Positions 11,680 through 22,249 are shown, counted from the stretch's first letter. The stretch: DNA of 64,000 nucleotides from Rutpela maculata (GCA_936432065.2 OW386293.2:26424234-26488233); one strand, 5' to 3'. Translations and numbers: made by a program. The notes: generated by a model from the letters alone, not told the origin.

Positions 11680-11937
11680 TCAACTGAGTGGTGGCTCGTA
11701 CTCCTCGTCTTCTTCGTCTATATTATCTTCCAAGTCGTCTTCCATTTCTTCAAGCGAAATGGGAAGGGGTTCTACCTCTTCGGCATCGTCATCCTCGTTT
11801 TCTAAGAAGGGCATGCTATTGAGACAATGCCCTTGGCAGTTATGAAAAATGGGGGAGCACTTCATGGATATTCTACAGGATAACAATATCATATGAAAAA
11901 GTTTTTGGGACAGTGGTTTTAAAAAATTCTCGCACAT
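11680..11937 (-). pseudogene. Fragment with Cys/His segment and acidic C-terminus, unrecognised
   Basis: An 85-aa minus-strand frame. It has a short Cys/His-containing part (SCRISMKCSPIFHNCQGHC, residues about 20-38) and then a strongly acidic tail rich in Glu and Asp to the stop. The codon pattern of the acidic part (GAA/GAT runs with varied third bases) looks coding rather than simple repeat. Upstream, another frame is open for a short distance across 11937, which hints at a frameshifted longer protein. I do not recognise the family. It could be the end of a transposon-encoded protein. No start context supports 11937 as a real initiator. Confidence 0.3.
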
Positions 11938-13424
11938 TTGATGGTAAAGGTCTGATTTGTATAAAATCTAGTAAGTCAGTTGTTATAGAAGAATCTTTAA
12001 TCTAGAATATCAAGGTAAGTGTCATCACTGGTTCATCAACATAGAGCTCAAACCGTAAATTCGAGAATATTAAAATTTTAAAGCGATGTACCTTAGATGC
12101 CAAGCCACCTATTAATAAGGGATTTTTTTTAAAATTCGTCCTCAAAGGGTGTGAATTTTTTCTCCCAACCCCCATATACAATAGAATAAACAATGTTTGT
12201 AGGAGTAGAGTTTATATTGAGGAAATACATACATTACCTCAATATTTAGCGATTTTTAAATTATATTTCAGAAAGTATAAAAAAATATCTCTGAAGTAGT
12301 TTTCATAAGCACCAAAACACTTGAATATTATCAATCAACGCACCTTTCGCCAACCATATTGACATCTGGAGGCGATTAAATCTGGTTGACGACATTCGCG
12401 TCGACTAATAATATTCAAGTGTTTTAGTGTGTGTGGAAAAGCCTTCAGAGACAACGTCACACCTCTCCAGGAGTATATAATATAACGGTTTTACGTATAT
12501 GACAAAATGAACGATGAGAAAATTTTACGAAAAAAAGTTGTAAGAATTTTTTTCTTAGGTGCCAAGGTTTTCGAATAAATAATTAGAAAGTATTGTGAGT
12601 TCATCGCGGTGTAATAGGAGGCGGACGAAGTAGTATATCCAGCCGTCTTCTAGCGAAATTGTGTGCATTTTGCAGGAAGAAAACGTAAGAATTTCTTTAA
12701 TAAAAATCGTAGAAATAACCACTGCCCAATAGTAGAGTAAAATCTGGAAGTAAAGTCGCTTAGTTCGAGAAAAAAAAACCCGGCGTAGAACCAAACCAGA
12801 CTTAATGGGATTCTTTAGTAAGATAATCGTGTACACGAAATCATTTTTTACGACATTTTTGGTGGTCGAGAACTTTTTTATTTCGGAAAAACGATTTTTA
12901 ATGAAATATGTTTTTTAACGTCTCCACCGCTATATCTCTGAAAATATTTGTGCTATCAAGCTATTTTTTTTTTTTAGATTAAAGTGGACACAATAGCGCT
13001 TCGAACAACGTCCCACGTGAACCCGATTTATTTTTTTTTTAAGTTGGTAAAATAATAGAAAACTCAAACTTGTTATTTTCAGTAGCGTAATTTTAGGCAA
13101 TCGAGAAAAAAATTTATTTATGAAAATTTGTATATACATGCTGCGTACAAATTGAAGCCAATAGTTGAAAAAAGTTTTTAGGATAAAAATTTTTCAAGTC
13201 CCGTTCATAGTATTGAATCAGCGATTTTTTTTTAACGGGCCAAAGTCATATTCTTGCGCGCTCGGCTGTAGCAAGCCTGCCGACTGCAACGATCTGACGG
13301 TTCCGGTCGGGGTGTCGTTAGTAGTTTAACTTATATCAATAGGTACAAAACCAGTAGTGATCAAAAGATCTAGGGGATCAATATTATTGTTCAATATTTC
13401 ATATATTGTACAGTAGTATTGATC
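11938..13424. other. Gene-free repeat-like stretch
   Basis: No gene. 12314-12425 is a short hairpin. The segment around 12785-12960 is an inverted relative of 22250-22470 (ggtctcgaac and cattttttac-like blocks). 13240-13330 is locally GC-richer with no recognised content. 13425-13428 is the left target duplication of Gypsy-A. Confidence 0.5.
12314..12425. repeat. Short hairpin
   Basis: A perfect 17-bp inverted repeat, aaaacacttgaatatta at 12314-12330 and its reverse complement at 12409-12425, with a 78-bp loop. Possibly a small MITE or its tips. Confidence 0.7.
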
Positions 13425-13428
13425 ATAT

Positions 13429-13890
13429 TGTAACGTGTTTCCACCCTTAGGAAACTACCCCTTGCAAAATCCGTGGGTTCCAAAAATTATAACAAGAGAT
13501 TGTCCACTAACACACTTTATTAAATATTTACTGGATACTTCACAATACTATTATTAATTTAAATACACTTTACTGACTAAAATCACAATGTTTATTACTT
13601 TGTTTATCTTTGAACTCTTAACCTCACTTTCTATACTTTCTGAACTTCTGAACTACTCGCCGAGAATGCGATCGGTCTTTTATACCTAAAAATGACAGAT
13701 CTCGATTGTTCTGTGATGACGCCACCATTCTCTCGATAATTCCAGATGTCACTTTGGAATCTTCTGGTACGTTCTTTTTCGAGTAGGTGCAAATACACTA
13801 CATTCATTCTGACATTCGATCTGTTGAAGTCTGCCTACTTTTTAGTAACCAACATAACCTTAAATTTTTAAGGGGTTGCAACATATTACA
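13429..13890 (-). repeat. 3' LTR of Gypsy-A
   Basis: Begins TGTAACGTG and ends ATTACA on the plus strand. Identical to 19204-19665 by direct reading. Confidence 0.95.
13516..13521 (-). terminator. AATAAA polyadenylation signal in the 3' LTR
   Basis: Minus-strand AATAAA, downstream of the TATA box in element orientation, as expected for R/U5 processing. The matching copy in the 5' LTR is at 19291-19296. Confidence 0.55.
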
Positions 13891-13903
13891 CTGCCCCCTC
13901 CTT
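13891..13903 (-). other. Polypurine tract of Gypsy-A
   Basis: Minus-strand AAGGAGGGGGCAG lies immediately upstream of the 3' LTR and overlaps the pol stop codon. Primes plus-strand DNA synthesis in LTR elements. Confidence 0.85.
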
Positions 13904-16900
13904 AAGCCTGAACGTCCCGGTCAGGCAATTCAGCCTCTTTCACATACTTCGCCAGTCTATCCAAGTGTACGATCTTCATCTTGGACTTTTTGTTTCGTTG
14001 AATACGATAGACGACATCATTAATTCGGGTAATAACAGTATAAGGTCCTTCCCAAGGAGGTTGAAGTTTCGGTGACTTCCCTTTCTTCCGCTGTGGGTTG
14101 TACAGCCAAACCAGATCTCCTGCCTTGAACCCTTCCTTACGGTCGTATCGAGCCTTCATTCGGTCACTGGCTATGGTGATTTGGTCTCTAACCAGCTCAT
14201 GAACATTTCTTAGCCGTTCACTCATTTCATCCACATAGCTGTTCACAGGAAGCTGTTCTCCGCCTGGTGTTCCGAAAATCAAATCACACGGCAGTCTGAT
14301 CTCATGTCCAAATACTACACGGGCTGGTGTTTGTTTCGTAGACTCGTGGATAGCAGCTCTGTATGCCATGAGGAAGAACGGTATGTGGAGATCCCAATCA
14401 CGTTGATTCTTATGAACCACTTTAGAGAGATGTTCTTTCATGGTCTTGTTATGTCGTTCCACCATTCCATCTGATTGCGGGTGAAGGGCTGTTGTTCGTG
14501 TTTTGTGTATCCCCAATAACTTGCAGATTTGCTGAAACACCCCTGACTCAAAGTTCCTCCCTTGATCTGAGTGCAGCTCCAGGGGTACACCAAACCGACA
14601 TATCAAATTATCTACCAAGACTTTGGCTACAGTGACTGCTTCTTGGTTTGGAATTGCATAGGCCTCTGGCCACTTACTAAAATAGTCCATGGCAACCAGT
14701 ATGTACTTGTTCCCATCCTTGGTTACTGGGAATGGGCCGGCTATATCGATCGCGATCCTCTCGAAAGGAGCTCCGACGTTATATTGCTTCATTGCACCCC
14801 TACTTCTAGTCTGTGGTCCCTTACTGGCTGCACAAATTTTGCAATTGCGACACCAAGCTTCCACATCTTGACGACTATTTACCCAATAAAATCGTTCTCG
14901 TACTTTATTCAGGGTCTTATTAACGCCGAAGTGCCCACCGGATGCCCCATTATGCACTTCCTGAAGTACTTTCGGTACTCGACACCTGGGAATCACTAGA
15001 CGCATAACAACTTCCCTGCCATCCGGGCTTTCCCAAGCTCTCTTTAGCAGCCCGTTCATGACTTTAAGTGAATCCCATTGGGCCCACAAAGCCTTCAATC
15101 CAACTGCCTTATCCGAAACATCCTTCCACGCTGGTCGAATTCCTTTCTCCTTTGCTCTCAATATAGCCCCAATTTCTGTGTCATTCAGTTGTTCTTGTCT
15201 CAGGGCTTCGGTCGTCCAATCGTCCGGAACCTCTATTTTAATAGTGTTGACGGCCACCGTACCCTGCAATTTCTCAACGTGGCGGCAGTGCTTGCAATCT
15301 TCCTTGCATGGTCTTCTAGATAAAGCGTCTGCGTTCTTATGAGATCTTCCAGGTCGATGTTCTATTTTGAAATCATACTGTTGCAGCCGTTCTATCCAAC
15401 GAGCCAGTTGACCCTCAGGGGTTTTCAACTGCAACAGCCATTTTAATGCAGCATGGTCGGTCCGGATCTTGAAATGTCGTCCATAAAGATATTTATGAAA
15501 ATGGTCCACTGATTTAACGATGGCCAGTAACTCTTTCCGAGTTACACAATAATTTCTTTCCGGTTTGGACAGCACCTTGCTGAAGTACTCGATCACTCTT
15601 TCCAGCCCATTCTGGATTTGGGACAGTACACAACCGACCGAAGAATTGCTGGCATCCGTGTCTAAAATAAAAAGTCCTTCCCGTTGTGGGTATGCTAGCA
15701 CAGGACCAGTACATAGAGCTGCCTTCAATTTTCTCCATGCCGTTTCACATTCCGGTGTCCATTGGTACTGTACTTTCTCTTCTGTCAGCCGGTGTAATGG
15801 CTTCGCAATTTCGGCAAACCCTTCCACAAAGCGCCTATAATAAGTGCAGAGGCCAAGGAAGCTCCGTACTTCATGAACGTTACATGGTCTTGGCCAATCT
15901 CGTACAGCAGAAATTTTGTCGGGGTCTGTTTGTATTCCATCCGAAGACACCACGTGACCAAGAAATTTGACTTCTTTCTGGAATAGCAGGCACTTCTTCG
16001 GGTTCAACTTCAGATGGGCAGTCCTGACTCGCCCAAATACTTCTTGAAGATTTTTCAAATGTTCTGTAAAGTCCTGTCCCATAACAAGCACGTCGTCAAG
16101 GTAAACCAGGCACGTCCTCCAGGTTAGCCCTCGCAGTACGAATTCCATCAATCTTTCAAAGGTAGCTGGCGCATTGCAAAGTCCAAAAGGCATGACGGTA
16201 AATTGATAAAGACCACTGCCTGCTGAAAACGCTGTCTTTTCCTTATCATCCGGATGAAGCCCCACTTGCCAGTATCCACTCCTAAGGTCTAACGTAGAAA
16301 ACCATCGTGAGCCTGCCAACGTGCTTAATGTGTCATCAATTCGTGGTAATGGGTAACTGTCTTTCTTCGTGACATCGTTTAATTTTCGATAATCGACACA
16401 AAATCTTAATGTTCCGTCCTTCTTGGCAACCAAAACTACTGGCGATGACCAGGGACTCGTTGACTCCTCAATGACTCCATCTTGCAGCATCTTGTTTATC
16501 ATTGCCGAGGCATCCTCTTGTTTCGCTAATGGAAGCCTCCTAGGTGGTTGTCGAATAGCTGGTGAGTCGCCAGTATTTATCCGATGCTGGACTATGTCTG
16601 TTTTTGTAAGAGCCTCTGTATTCTTGGCAAATACTGAACTTTCCTTTTCTAGGAACTTGATTGCCTCCCTTCGCTCATCCTCAGATAAATGCTCCAACTG
16701 GGTACTCAGCAAGGTCAAAACTTCCTGGTCTATTTTCGTAGACGAACTTCCCTCTGTTTGTTCCTCGCACCTCGCTACCCATGTGACCGGTTCATAGGAG
16801 CCAATCGGTTTGCCTTCCTTAATTGTCACCGAGTGGGAATTTAAATTAACAACTCTAATTGGGATTTTGTCTTGAGTCCGGGTTAAAGTTCTCGCCACAA

Positions 16901-17474
16901 TAATATTGGATAGGGACTTAATCGATTCGTCATCTTCAACTAGGCCAACACGGTACCCTCCAGGATTTCCTTCTACGGCAGCATCGATCATTTGTTCTGA
17001 ATGAGCAGGAATCTTGATCGTCTGTGTTGTTAACAATCTCGCTTTATGGAATTGGTCGTCTGCGGTTGCCAGAATAAATTCCTCATTTCCAATTTTTAAG
17101 ACTCGCTCCCCTACGTCAACAATAAATCCCTGCTCTCCCATGATGTCCAGACCCAAAATGAAATCATCTATAATGTCAGCCACAATGACCTTGTAATTGA
17201 ACCTCAACCGTCCAACCTGCAGTTCCAAGTTGATTTCTCCATGGACCGCAGCCCTGTCCCCCGTGGCTGTCCGAATGATTACTCCATTTTGCTTCTTGTC
17301 AATCTGCAAGCCTGATATAAACCCTGGCCGCACTATTGATGACGTAGCACCGGTGTCAATAGTAAACACGCATTTTCTTCCATTCACATATCCTTGCAAC
17401 AACAGACTGCTTGGAATTCTTTGGAGCTGGGAAATCTTTATTTCTCTGGGGGCACCGCATTCCCTAGCCAGCAC
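13902..17474 (-). CDS. pol: Gypsy-A Pol polyprotein (PR-RT-RNaseH-IN)
   Basis: A 1190-aa intact frame. Aspartic protease has DTG at residues 40-42 with ILGLD at about 106-110. Reverse transcriptase has catalytic D396 in LDLRSG and YLDD at 458-461. RNase H has D607 in TDAS, E648 and D673. Integrase has a zinc-binding set H841/H848/C875/C878, catalytic D910, D970 and E1006 (35-residue D-E spacing), and a GPY-type C-terminal module near 1143-1171. The ATG at 17474 is probably not the real start. The frame is open upstream to about 17516 and is -1 relative to gag, so Pol is likely made as a Gag-Pol fusion by frameshifting at 17501-17507. Pol acts in cytoplasmic particles to copy and integrate the element. 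No stop or frameshift is seen inside it. A deleted relative is at 51301-52598. Confidence 0.95.
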   Translation of the reverse strand: MLARECGAPREIKISQLQRIPSSLLLQGYVNGRKCVFTIDTGATSSIVRPGFISGLQIDKKQNGVIIRTATGDRAAVHGEINLELQVGRLRFNYKVIVADIIDDFILGLDIMGEQGFIVDVGERVLKIGNEEFILATADDQFHKARLLTTQTIKIPAHSEQMIDAAVEGNPGGYRVGLVEDDESIKSLSNIIVARTLTRTQDKIPIRVVNLNSHSVTIKEGKPIGSYEPVTWVARCEEQTEGSSSTKIDQEVLTLLSTQLEHLSEDERREAIKFLEKESSVFAKNTEALTKTDIVQHRINTGDSPAIRQPPRRLPLAKQEDASAMINKMLQDGVIEESTSPWSSPVVLVAKKDGTLRFCVDYRKLNDVTKKDSYPLPRIDDTLSTLAGSRWFSTLDLRSGYWQVGLHPDDKEKTAFSAGSGLYQFTVMPFGLCNAPATFERLMEFVLRGLTWRTCLVYLDDVLVMGQDFTEHLKNLQEVFGRVRTAHLKLNPKKCLLFQKEVKFLGHVVSSDGIQTDPDKISAVRDWPRPCNVHEVRSFLGLCTYYRRFVEGFAEIAKPLHRLTEEKVQYQWTPECETAWRKLKAALCTGPVLAYPQREGLFILDTDASNSSVGCVLSQIQNGLERVIEYFSKVLSKPERNYCVTRKELLAIVKSVDHFHKYLYGRHFKIRTDHAALKWLLQLKTPEGQLARWIERLQQYDFKIEHRPGRSHKNADALSRRPCKEDCKHCRHVEKLQGTVAVNTIKIEVPDDWTTEALRQEQLNDTEIGAILRAKEKGIRPAWKDVSDKAVGLKALWAQWDSLKVMNGLLKRAWESPDGREVVMRLVIPRCRVPKVLQEVHNGASGGHFGVNKTLNKVRERFYWVNSRQDVEAWCRNCKICAASKGPQTRSRGAMKQYNVGAPFERIAIDIAGPFPVTKDGNKYILVAMDYFSKWPEAYAIPNQEAVTVAKVLVDNLICRFGVPLELHSDQGRNFESGVFQQICKLLGIHKTRTTALHPQSDGMVERHNKTMKEHLSKVVHKNQRDWDLHIPFFLMAYRAAIHESTKQTPARVVFGHEIRLPCDLIFGTPGGEQLPVNSYVDEMSERLRNVHELVRDQITIASDRMKARYDRKEGFKAGDLVWLYNPQRKKGKSPKLQPPWEGPYTVITRINDVVYRIQRNKKSKMKIVHLDRLAKYVKEAELPDRDVQA

Positions 17475-17497
17475 AGCCCCCTTGGTGCTGGCTATCT

Positions 17498-17519
17498 TTA
17501 GTTTTCCTGCTTCTCCTCA
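17498..17519 (-). promoter_or_regulatory. Putative -1 frameshift site between gag and pol
   Basis: On the minus strand gag ends G GAA AAC TAA. The heptamer GGAAAAC (17501-17507) abuts the gag stop (17498-17500). The pol frame is -1 and its upstream stop (17517-17519) leaves only about 17-20 nt of overlap, so any shift must occur here. GGAAAAC departs from the ideal X XXY YYZ pattern at one position. The same heptamer remains in the related copy at 51263-51269, but there no stop follows it. Confidence 0.6.
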
Positions 17520-18769
17520 ACATTCACAGCATTTACTCGACTCTCCGAGTTCTGCTGTCGACAGTCTCGTTTCATATGTCCCATCTTGCCGCAGTTGAAA
17601 CATTTAATACCTCCGCTCGGCTTTCCTTTATTTTGTTGTTTTTCCTGATTTCCGAGGCCATCCAATTTATCGCATAATTTGGTGAATATTTTCTGCATCT
17701 CAGTCAGCAAGAGGTTCTGGTTCATTTCTGGTTGCGATTCTTCAAGAGTCACAGCTCGCACTCTCCTTGGAGTATCCCTGTAAGCGGCTTCTACTTCGAG
17801 TGCACGCACCAAAGCTTCGCTACTACTTTGGTGTCTCGTCAGCCTCAGAACTCGCCTGACCTCTTCGTCCCTTATACCATCTAAAAAGGCCCCCACGGCT
17901 AATTGTTCCTGGAATTCTTTAGGTGCACTCGGATACGCCAGGTGTGCCAGTCTCTCTATCGCAGCTTCAAATTCTTGTAAACTTTCCCCAGCTTTTTGCA
18001 TCCGGGATTTCAGCTGAGTCTGGTATAATTGGGCAAGGTGTTGATCGCCATACCTCAAGTCTAATGCAGCTTCCAAGACTTTAAAGTCCCTTTGTTTCTC
18101 CACCGGGATAGTCTGAAGTAATTCTGAGGCCTGGCCCCTTAACGCCAGAACTAATGCCATGGCCTTTTCCTCGTTATCCCAGTTGTTCGCACACGCTGCT
18201 GCCTCAAACTGCCTCTTGTACGTTGTCCATGAGCTTTGGCCGTCAAAGGAGGGAGGTTTTAACCGGTGACCTGATGATACCACCTGCTGGCTTCCTCTAT
18301 CTCTCAACTGTCGTTTAAGTCGCTCCACTTCTCCTTCGAACTCACTCATCTTTCCTTTGATCTGACTGACTTCGGTCTCAACTACACCTACTTTTTCTTC
18401 TACCTTGTTTATCTCTTCTTTGACTTCACTCTTTAATCCTTCGTTGGCAGAAATGATAGCGTCCTGCTGTATTTTCATTTGTTCATTCAGAATTTTCCTT
18501 AATTCTTCTTGGCGTCTTTCTTGTTCCTCTTTCTCCTCTTGACGTCGTCTTTCTTGCTCTTCTTTTTCTTTCTGACGTCTTCTTTCTTCATCCTGACGTC
18601 GTTTTTCTTGCTCTTCCTTTTCTTCCTGGCGTCTTCTTTCTTCATCCTGACGTTTTTTCTCCTGTTCTTCTTTGTCTTCCTGCCGTTGCTGCGCCATCAT
18701 TTTTTGGAATTGTTCGAATAAGTCCTGTATTTGTTTATCGGATGCCATACTTCTTATTGTTACGGGCAT
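17498..18769 (-). CDS. gag: Gypsy-A Gag
   Basis: A 423-aa intact frame. The N-terminus is followed by a highly charged predicted coiled coil (residues about 25-150) built from repeated EEKEEQE/RRQ units. A capsid-like region follows (about 175-330, with WTTYKRQFEAAACANNW and LRYGDQHLAQLYQTQLKS). One CCHC zinc knuckle, C-x2-C-x4-H-x4-C, is at residues 390-403. Gag forms the particle and binds RNA through the knuckle. The ATG at 18769 is matched in the related copy at 49650 (both begin MPVT.RSMA), which supports this start. It ends directly on the frameshift heptamer. The leader from the PBS to the ATG is about 420 bp. Confidence 0.92.
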   Translation of the reverse strand: MPVTIRSMASDKQIQDLFEQFQKMMAQQRQEDKEEQEKKRQDEERRRQEEKEEQEKRRQDEERRRQKEKEEQERRRQEEKEEQERRQEELRKILNEQMKIQQDAIISANEGLKSEVKEEINKVEEKVGVVETEVSQIKGKMSEFEGEVERLKRQLRDRGSQQVVSSGHRLKPPSFDGQSSWTTYKRQFEAAACANNWDNEEKAMALVLALRGQASELLQTIPVEKQRDFKVLEAALDLRYGDQHLAQLYQTQLKSRMQKAGESLQEFEAAIERLAHLAYPSAPKEFQEQLAVGAFLDGIRDEEVRRVLRLTRHQSSSEALVRALEVEAAYRDTPRRVRAVTLEESQPEMNQNLLLTEMQKIFTKLCDKLDGLGNQEKQQNKGKPSGGIKCFNCGKMGHMKRDCRQQNSESRVNAVNVEEKQEN

Positions 18770-19186
18770 ACGATGAAATTAAAATAAAATAAATTCAACT
18801 GTCACGTCAATATCGGTAATGGAACTTTCTAGACAAATCTCGAAATAGCACGAAAAAGTCTTATCCAGAGTCTTTTGTCACTATCCAGTTCAGAGAATTT
18901 AATAATCTCCACTAATGTCCAAATAGAAAAGTTCTAGAAATTTTCACGCACTAAATGAGTCTTTTTCAGTGTCTCTATCACTTCTCAGTTCAAAGGATTT
19001 AATTATCACACTAATGTCCTAATAAAATGTTCTACAATGTCTCAAAAATGCACTTAAACACTATTTTCCTGTTCGAAAACAACCCTCGAACAATGTCCAG
19101 TAAATTAGCCCTGTGTTAGCACTAACCCTCGAGAATCCTTCTCGAACACTCCAGCACAACTTCAGAGCTCCTCTTGTCATAAAATT

Positions 19187-19201
19187 CCGCTTCTGACACC
19201 A
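19187..19201 (-). other. Primer-binding site, tRNA-Leu type
   Basis: Minus-strand TGGTGTCAGAAGCGG begins 2 nt inside the 5' LTR. It complements a tRNA-Leu 3' end of the form ...CTTCTGACACCA. The same site follows the left LTR of the second copy at 49207-49221. Confidence 0.75.
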
Positions 19202-19203
19202 AT

Positions 19204-19665
19204 TGTAACGTGTTTCCACCCTTAGGAAACTACCCCTTGCAAAATCCGTGGGTTCCAAAAATTATAACAAGAGATTGTCCACTAACACACTTTATTAAAT
19301 ATTTACTGGATACTTCACAATACTATTATTAATTTAAATACACTTTACTGACTAAAATCACAATGTTTATTACTTTGTTTATCTTTGAACTCTTAACCTC
19401 ACTTTCTATACTTTCTGAACTTCTGAACTACTCGCCGAGAATGCGATCGGTCTTTTATACCTAAAAATGACAGATCTCGATTGTTCTGTGATGACGCCAC
19501 CATTCTCTCGATAATTCCAGATGTCACTTTGGAATCTTCTGGTACGTTCTTTTTCGAGTAGGTGCAAATACACTACATTCATTCTGACATTCGATCTGTT
19601 GAAGTCTGCCTACTTTTTAGTAACCAACATAACCTTAAATTTTTAAGGGGTTGCAACATATTACA
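19204..19665 (-). repeat. 5' LTR of Gypsy-A
   Basis: 462 bp, identical to 13429-13890. Carries the element promoter. Confidence 0.95.
19451..19460 (-). promoter_or_regulatory. TATA box of the Gypsy-A 5' LTR
   Basis: Minus-strand GTATAAAAGA, with the same box at the same LTR position in the 3' LTR (13676-13685) and in the second copy (48939-48948). Confidence 0.65.
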
Positions 19666-19927
19666 ATATGTTGTTAATATTAAGAAATTGTACAAAAAAT
19701 ATTAAATAGTCTCCTTTTAATAATAAAAAGACGTAGGTAGATATAAATACCTAATCTATAAATATCAATCAGTGTTACTAACTATCCATCTAATCAGTAA
19801 GTTTATTAGACATTTTTAAATGAATTAAAGTAAAAACGTACGCATAAAATGAGTTTTATTGTTGAAGTAAATTTTCTATTTGGATAGATAAATATGTAGT
19901 ATGTAGTTTATGTAGGCCCTACATTAA

Positions 19928-20109
19928 TAGCATTCGAATTCGTTCATATCTGCCTCGAAATCTTTAATAATGTTGTTACAGGAACGACATTTGCACTCGT
20001 TGCAACATTTTAGGACTTTCTTAAAACAAGTACATTTTCGATTGTCACAATTTTTATCCGAACAATGAATACTTAATGGTTTTCGACAACCGCCACTTCT
20101 ACGCGACTA
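19928..20109 (-). pseudogene. Cys-rich CXC-type protein tail
   Basis: A minus-strand frame of about 58 residues, unrecorded as a full ORF because it lacks an ATG. It is open from RSGGCRKPLSIHCSD through KCTCFKKVLKCCNECKCRSC to an acidic end and stop. The repeated C-x-C and C-x3-C pattern resembles the C-terminal metal-binding tails of uncharacterised mobile-gene families in arthropods, and is similar in kind (not clearly in sequence) to 5041-5451. Only the last segment is present. It directly abuts the foldback element at 20132. Probably a relic. Confidence 0.45.
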
Positions 20110-20129
20110 ATCTGACCAACCCTGCATAC

Positions 20130-21943
20130 TACAGTACCTAGAGGTAAAAAATATGCAAAACTTCGGAAAAATGTCATATTGAACGGATTTCGTTAATTTT
20201 TGGCAGTATAATAGTAAATGCTTCACAGAAAAGTTTCTATATTGTGCGGAGGCTTGCTAATTTATAGGGTGTGGATGCCACCCCCTCAGGGTGTGGCACT
20301 TAAAAAATATATATATTTACTGGAGCTGAAGAATCAAATTTTAAGAAGAAAAGGTTCTATGCAATTTTTCACATAAATTGATAGTTTTTAAGTTAAAACG
20401 ACTTCAAAATTACGATTTCAGCTAAAAAAAAGGTATTTCCAATCGGCTTTCGTCAAGTATCTCGAAAAGTATTACTTTATCGAAAAAATGTTGCAGACCA
20501 ATTACAGAAAGTACAAACTGGGAATTATTTATATTTTTTGTATATTGATGTAGGATTAATAATTTCAGAGATATTTAAGTTTACATTTGACATCCAAGTG
20601 TTCATAAGATAATTATTTAGAGTGAGAGTTAAATATCGCAGAAACTGTCACACCTACGTCAAGGGTGCTAATAGGTAGAATAATATGTTATTAATTAAGC
20701 TTTCAACTGTTTTTTAATTTGTTTCTGTAGCATAAAAAACAAAGAAGTTATGACCGAAGCAATGTGCGTCTACACATTTTTTTAATAACAACGTCGTCAT
20801 TTTGTTACTGTAATTAGCCAGTAATTAAAAAAAGGAATTTCAAACACTGTTCCTCATTAATATATAGCATGACGTAGATGCTCAAATTTTTTGGTTTGTA
20901 TACAGCACTTGCTTTAGAAAAAAATACAGTTTAAACTATAAAGGTATTTTCGATGAAACGTATTTTTTTTTCCTTTCCCAAATATCTCAATAAATATTAG
21001 TTTTATTGAAAAATGGGTAGACACCAAAAATAAAGCTCATAAACTGATAATGAATTTCGCTTGTTAATTTATTTACATAGATTTAATAGTTTCGGAGATA
21101 TGAAAATTTACAAATGGCGTCCGAACGTTTATAAGACGAAAAATGCAGTTTAAACGTTATATATTTCAGAAATTGTGACACCTACGTCACGCATGCTAAG
21201 AAATGAAATTAAAGACAATTAATTGCGATTTCAAATTATTTTTTACTCGTTCCTATAGCAGAAGAAATAAAGAAGTTATGACGGAAAAATATGCGTATTT
21301 ATACTTTTTTTATATAAAAAGGTCGCCATTTTGTTAATCTAACTAACCAGTAATTTAGAAAAATTATCTCAAATACAGTTTTTCGTTAAGATGTAGCATT
21401 ACCTAGATGCTCAAAATTTTTTGCTCATTTAAAGCACTTGCTTTAGAAAAAAGTGCATTTTAAACTTTAAATTTAATTTCGGAACACTACCAAATATAAA
21501 CTTAAATATCTCCGAAATTATTAATCCTACATCAATAAACAAAAAATATAATTAATTCCCAGTTTGTAGTTTTTGTAATTGTCTGTAACATTTTTTTGAT
21601 AAAGTAATACTTTCGAGAAACTTGACGAAATCCGTTTGTAATACCTTTTTTTTAAGCTAAAATCGCAATTTTGAAGTCGTTATAACTTAAAAACTATTAA
21701 TTTATGTGAAAAATTGCATAGAACCTTTTCTTCTTAAAATTAGATTCTATTTCAGCTCCAATAAACATATATATTTTTTAAGTGCCACCCCCTCAGAGGG
21801 GGTGGAATCCACCCCCTATAAATTAGCAAGCCCCCGCACAATATAGAAACTTTTCTGTGGAGTATTTACTATTATACTGCCAAAAATGGACGAAATCCGT
21901 TCAATGTGACATTATTCCGAAGTTAAAACCTCTAGTTACTGTA
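20130..21943. mobile_element. TA-flanked foldback element FB-2, copy 1
   Basis: The element is 20132-21941, flanked by TA on both sides. Tips are CAGTACCTAGAGGT and its near reverse complement (CAGTAACTAGAGG read inward from the right). Arms of about 480 bp (20132-20610 and 21480-21941) pair. The interior is a ~500-bp direct duplication (around 20610-20940 and 21130-21470; each with acctacgtca and acttgctttagaaaaaa). No coding frame. TA duplication and CAGT tips suggest mobilisation by a Tc1/mariner-like transposase; that is inference. Confidence 0.85.
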
Positions 21944-22244
21944 ACTAGCATGTGAGATGTATTAATTGCGTCCCAATTTCGCATTTAGCACTGATAAAAA
22001 AAATCGCTGTTGCCAAACGGTAAACTTTAGGAAAAAATATATTGTTTCAAAAACTTTTGTGATTATTAGGCTTTATTTTCTTCGCTGCATGTATGTAAAT
22101 ATTTTCAAAAATAAAAAAGTTTATCCATTGGTGAAGATTTCAATACATAAAATATGTATTTTTAGTTTATCTCATTTTTAGAGAAATGAAAGTGCGAATT
22201 GTACCCAAACCGTTTATATTGGTAAAAGCGCTACAGTGTGACCT
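21944..22244. other. No gene seen
   Basis: AT-rich spacer; the 71-aa frame at 21966-22181 is low-complexity and unrecognised. Confidence 0.4.
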
Positions 22245-22249
22245 TTAAT

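Larger units (their letters stand above)
13425..19669 (-). mobile_element. Complete Gypsy-A LTR retrotransposon
   Basis: The element occupies 13429-19665 and is flanked by the 4-bp duplication ATAT (13425-13428 and 19666-19669). Minus-strand order: 5' LTR 19204-19665, PBS, ~430-bp leader, gag, pol, PPT, 3' LTR 13429-13890. The two 462-bp LTRs read identically throughout, so insertion was recent. gag and pol are intact. Family: Ty3/Gypsy, with domain order protease, reverse transcriptase, RNase H, integrase. No envelope-like third frame follows pol; the pol stop overlaps the PPT. Confidence 0.95.

Noticed and set aside
13429..19665. Envelope-like third frame in Gypsy-A
   Set aside because: The pol stop overlaps the polypurine tract; there is no room for another gene.
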